Source of the DNA: an uncultured Labedella sp.
GTDB taxonomy: Bacteria > Actinomycetota > Actinomycetes > Actinomycetales > Microbacteriaceae
NCBI GenBank assembly: GCA_934636065.1
Contig: CAKTZW010000163.1
Location: 1-5,506, forward strand
Direction of reading: 5' to 3'
Length of the DNA: 5,506 bases
Within the stretch, counting starts at the first letter, position 1; each line of letters starts with the position of its first letter. Under the pieces are notes generated by a model, which ran no database searches, had not been told where the DNA came from, and was given only the letters and a program-made list of their open reading frames with translations. Below are positions 5,292 through 5,506 of the stretch, one piece after another. Both the position numbers and the translations under genes were made by a program.

Positions 5292-5506
5292 ATGACCGAC
5301 TCGTTCCGTGATGTCTTGCGCGCCATACCAACGCGTCCGAGCGAGCAGGCGGTGCTCCGCGCCTCCGATGTCCCCGGCGAACCGCTCCACCTCCTCCGTG
5401 CCTGGATCGAGGACGAAGTGGCGCGCGGGACGTACGTGGCCCACGCCTTCACCTTGGCGACGGTCTCCGCCGACGGAGCTCCCGAGGCACGCACGGTGAT
5501 CCTCAA
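5292..5506 (+). CDS. Pyridoxamine 5'-phosphate oxidase-family protein, N-terminal part (cut by window edge)
   Basis: Seventy-one complete codons are present and the frame is open to the end of the window. After a variable leader comes EPLHLLRAWIEDEVARG (30-46), matching the helix that precedes the flavin-binding barrel in PdxH/PhzG-like proteins. It is followed by the hallmark first strands FTLATVSADGAPEARTVIL (53-71). The R67-T-V-I-L stretch corresponds to the FMN-phosphate-binding RxVLLK motif of PNPOx enzymes (E. coli PdxH has RIVLLK at this point). Members are FMN-dependent oxidases that make pyridoxal 5'-phosphate or carry out related oxidations. With the C-terminal half missing, true PdxH cannot be told from PhzG-like or other flavin relatives. 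It lies 47 bases after the VKOR gene on the same strand, with what looks like its own leaderless promoter. Confidence 0.82.
   Translation, partial: MTDSFRDVLRAIPTRPSEQAVLRASDVPGEPLHLLRAWIEDEVARGTYVAHAFTLATVSADGAPEARTVIL

Noticed and set aside
4459..5331. Minus-strand open frame of 290 codons opposite the VKOR gene
   Set aside because: Its translation is a low-complexity Arg/Asp/Glu/His-rich string typical of antisense frames in GC-rich DNA, and it lies fully opposite a clear VKOR gene.
1..5506. CRISPR array, insertion sequence or transposase
   Set aside because: No regularly spaced repeats, no terminal inverted repeats with target duplications and no transposase- or integrase-like protein were seen on either strand.

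Overview
The base composition (high GC, strongly GC-biased third codon positions), frequent GTG starts, a tRNA gene with no encoded CCA end, a VKOR-type disulfide enzyme and a likely leaderless gene with a TAnnnT -10 box all point to a high-GC actinobacterium. The protein flavour suggests Microbacteriaceae (Microbacterium-like), but the family-level assignment is inference.

Layout. Positions 1-80 (minus) hold the first 26 codons of an IclR-type regulator. Divergent from it is a tight four-gene plus-strand operon (257-4231): an OPT-family transporter, an AroM-family protein, an Asp/Glu/hydantoin racemase-family protein and a DUF1177 protein. The first three genes are joined by GTGA 4-base stop/start overlaps. 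The fourth follows after 44 bases with its own strong Shine-Dalgarno. The 176-base gap between the two divergent start codons holds an AT-richer patch with a candidate IclR-like inverted repeat (134-146).

The operon ends at a strong, two-way hairpin terminator (4255-4288). Beyond it lies a minus-strand tRNA-Arg(CCG) gene (4371-4443), convergent to the operon. The 4232-4596 stretch has no protein gene: it holds the terminator, about 80 bases with nothing recognisable (4289-4370), the tRNA, and a perfect 14-base palindrome (4521-4534) upstream of the next gene. A plus-strand VKOR-family membrane protein follows (4597-5244). The window ends inside the 5' part of a pyridoxamine 5'-phosphate oxidase-family gene (5292 onward), which looks leaderless.

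How the genes may work together. The IclR regulator probably controls the divergent operon. OPT proteins import peptides or metal chelates. AroM and Asp/Glu racemases belong to the same two-cysteine fold superfamily, and DUF1177 is a conserved family with no established function. The set reads as a small uptake-and-conversion pathway for an unknown substrate, perhaps a peptide, an N-acyl or cyclic amino-acid derivative, or a D-amino-acid-containing compound. This cassette is the most interesting item in the window. The tRNA, VKOR and PNPOx-like genes look like ordinary chromosomal genes that are not functionally linked to it.
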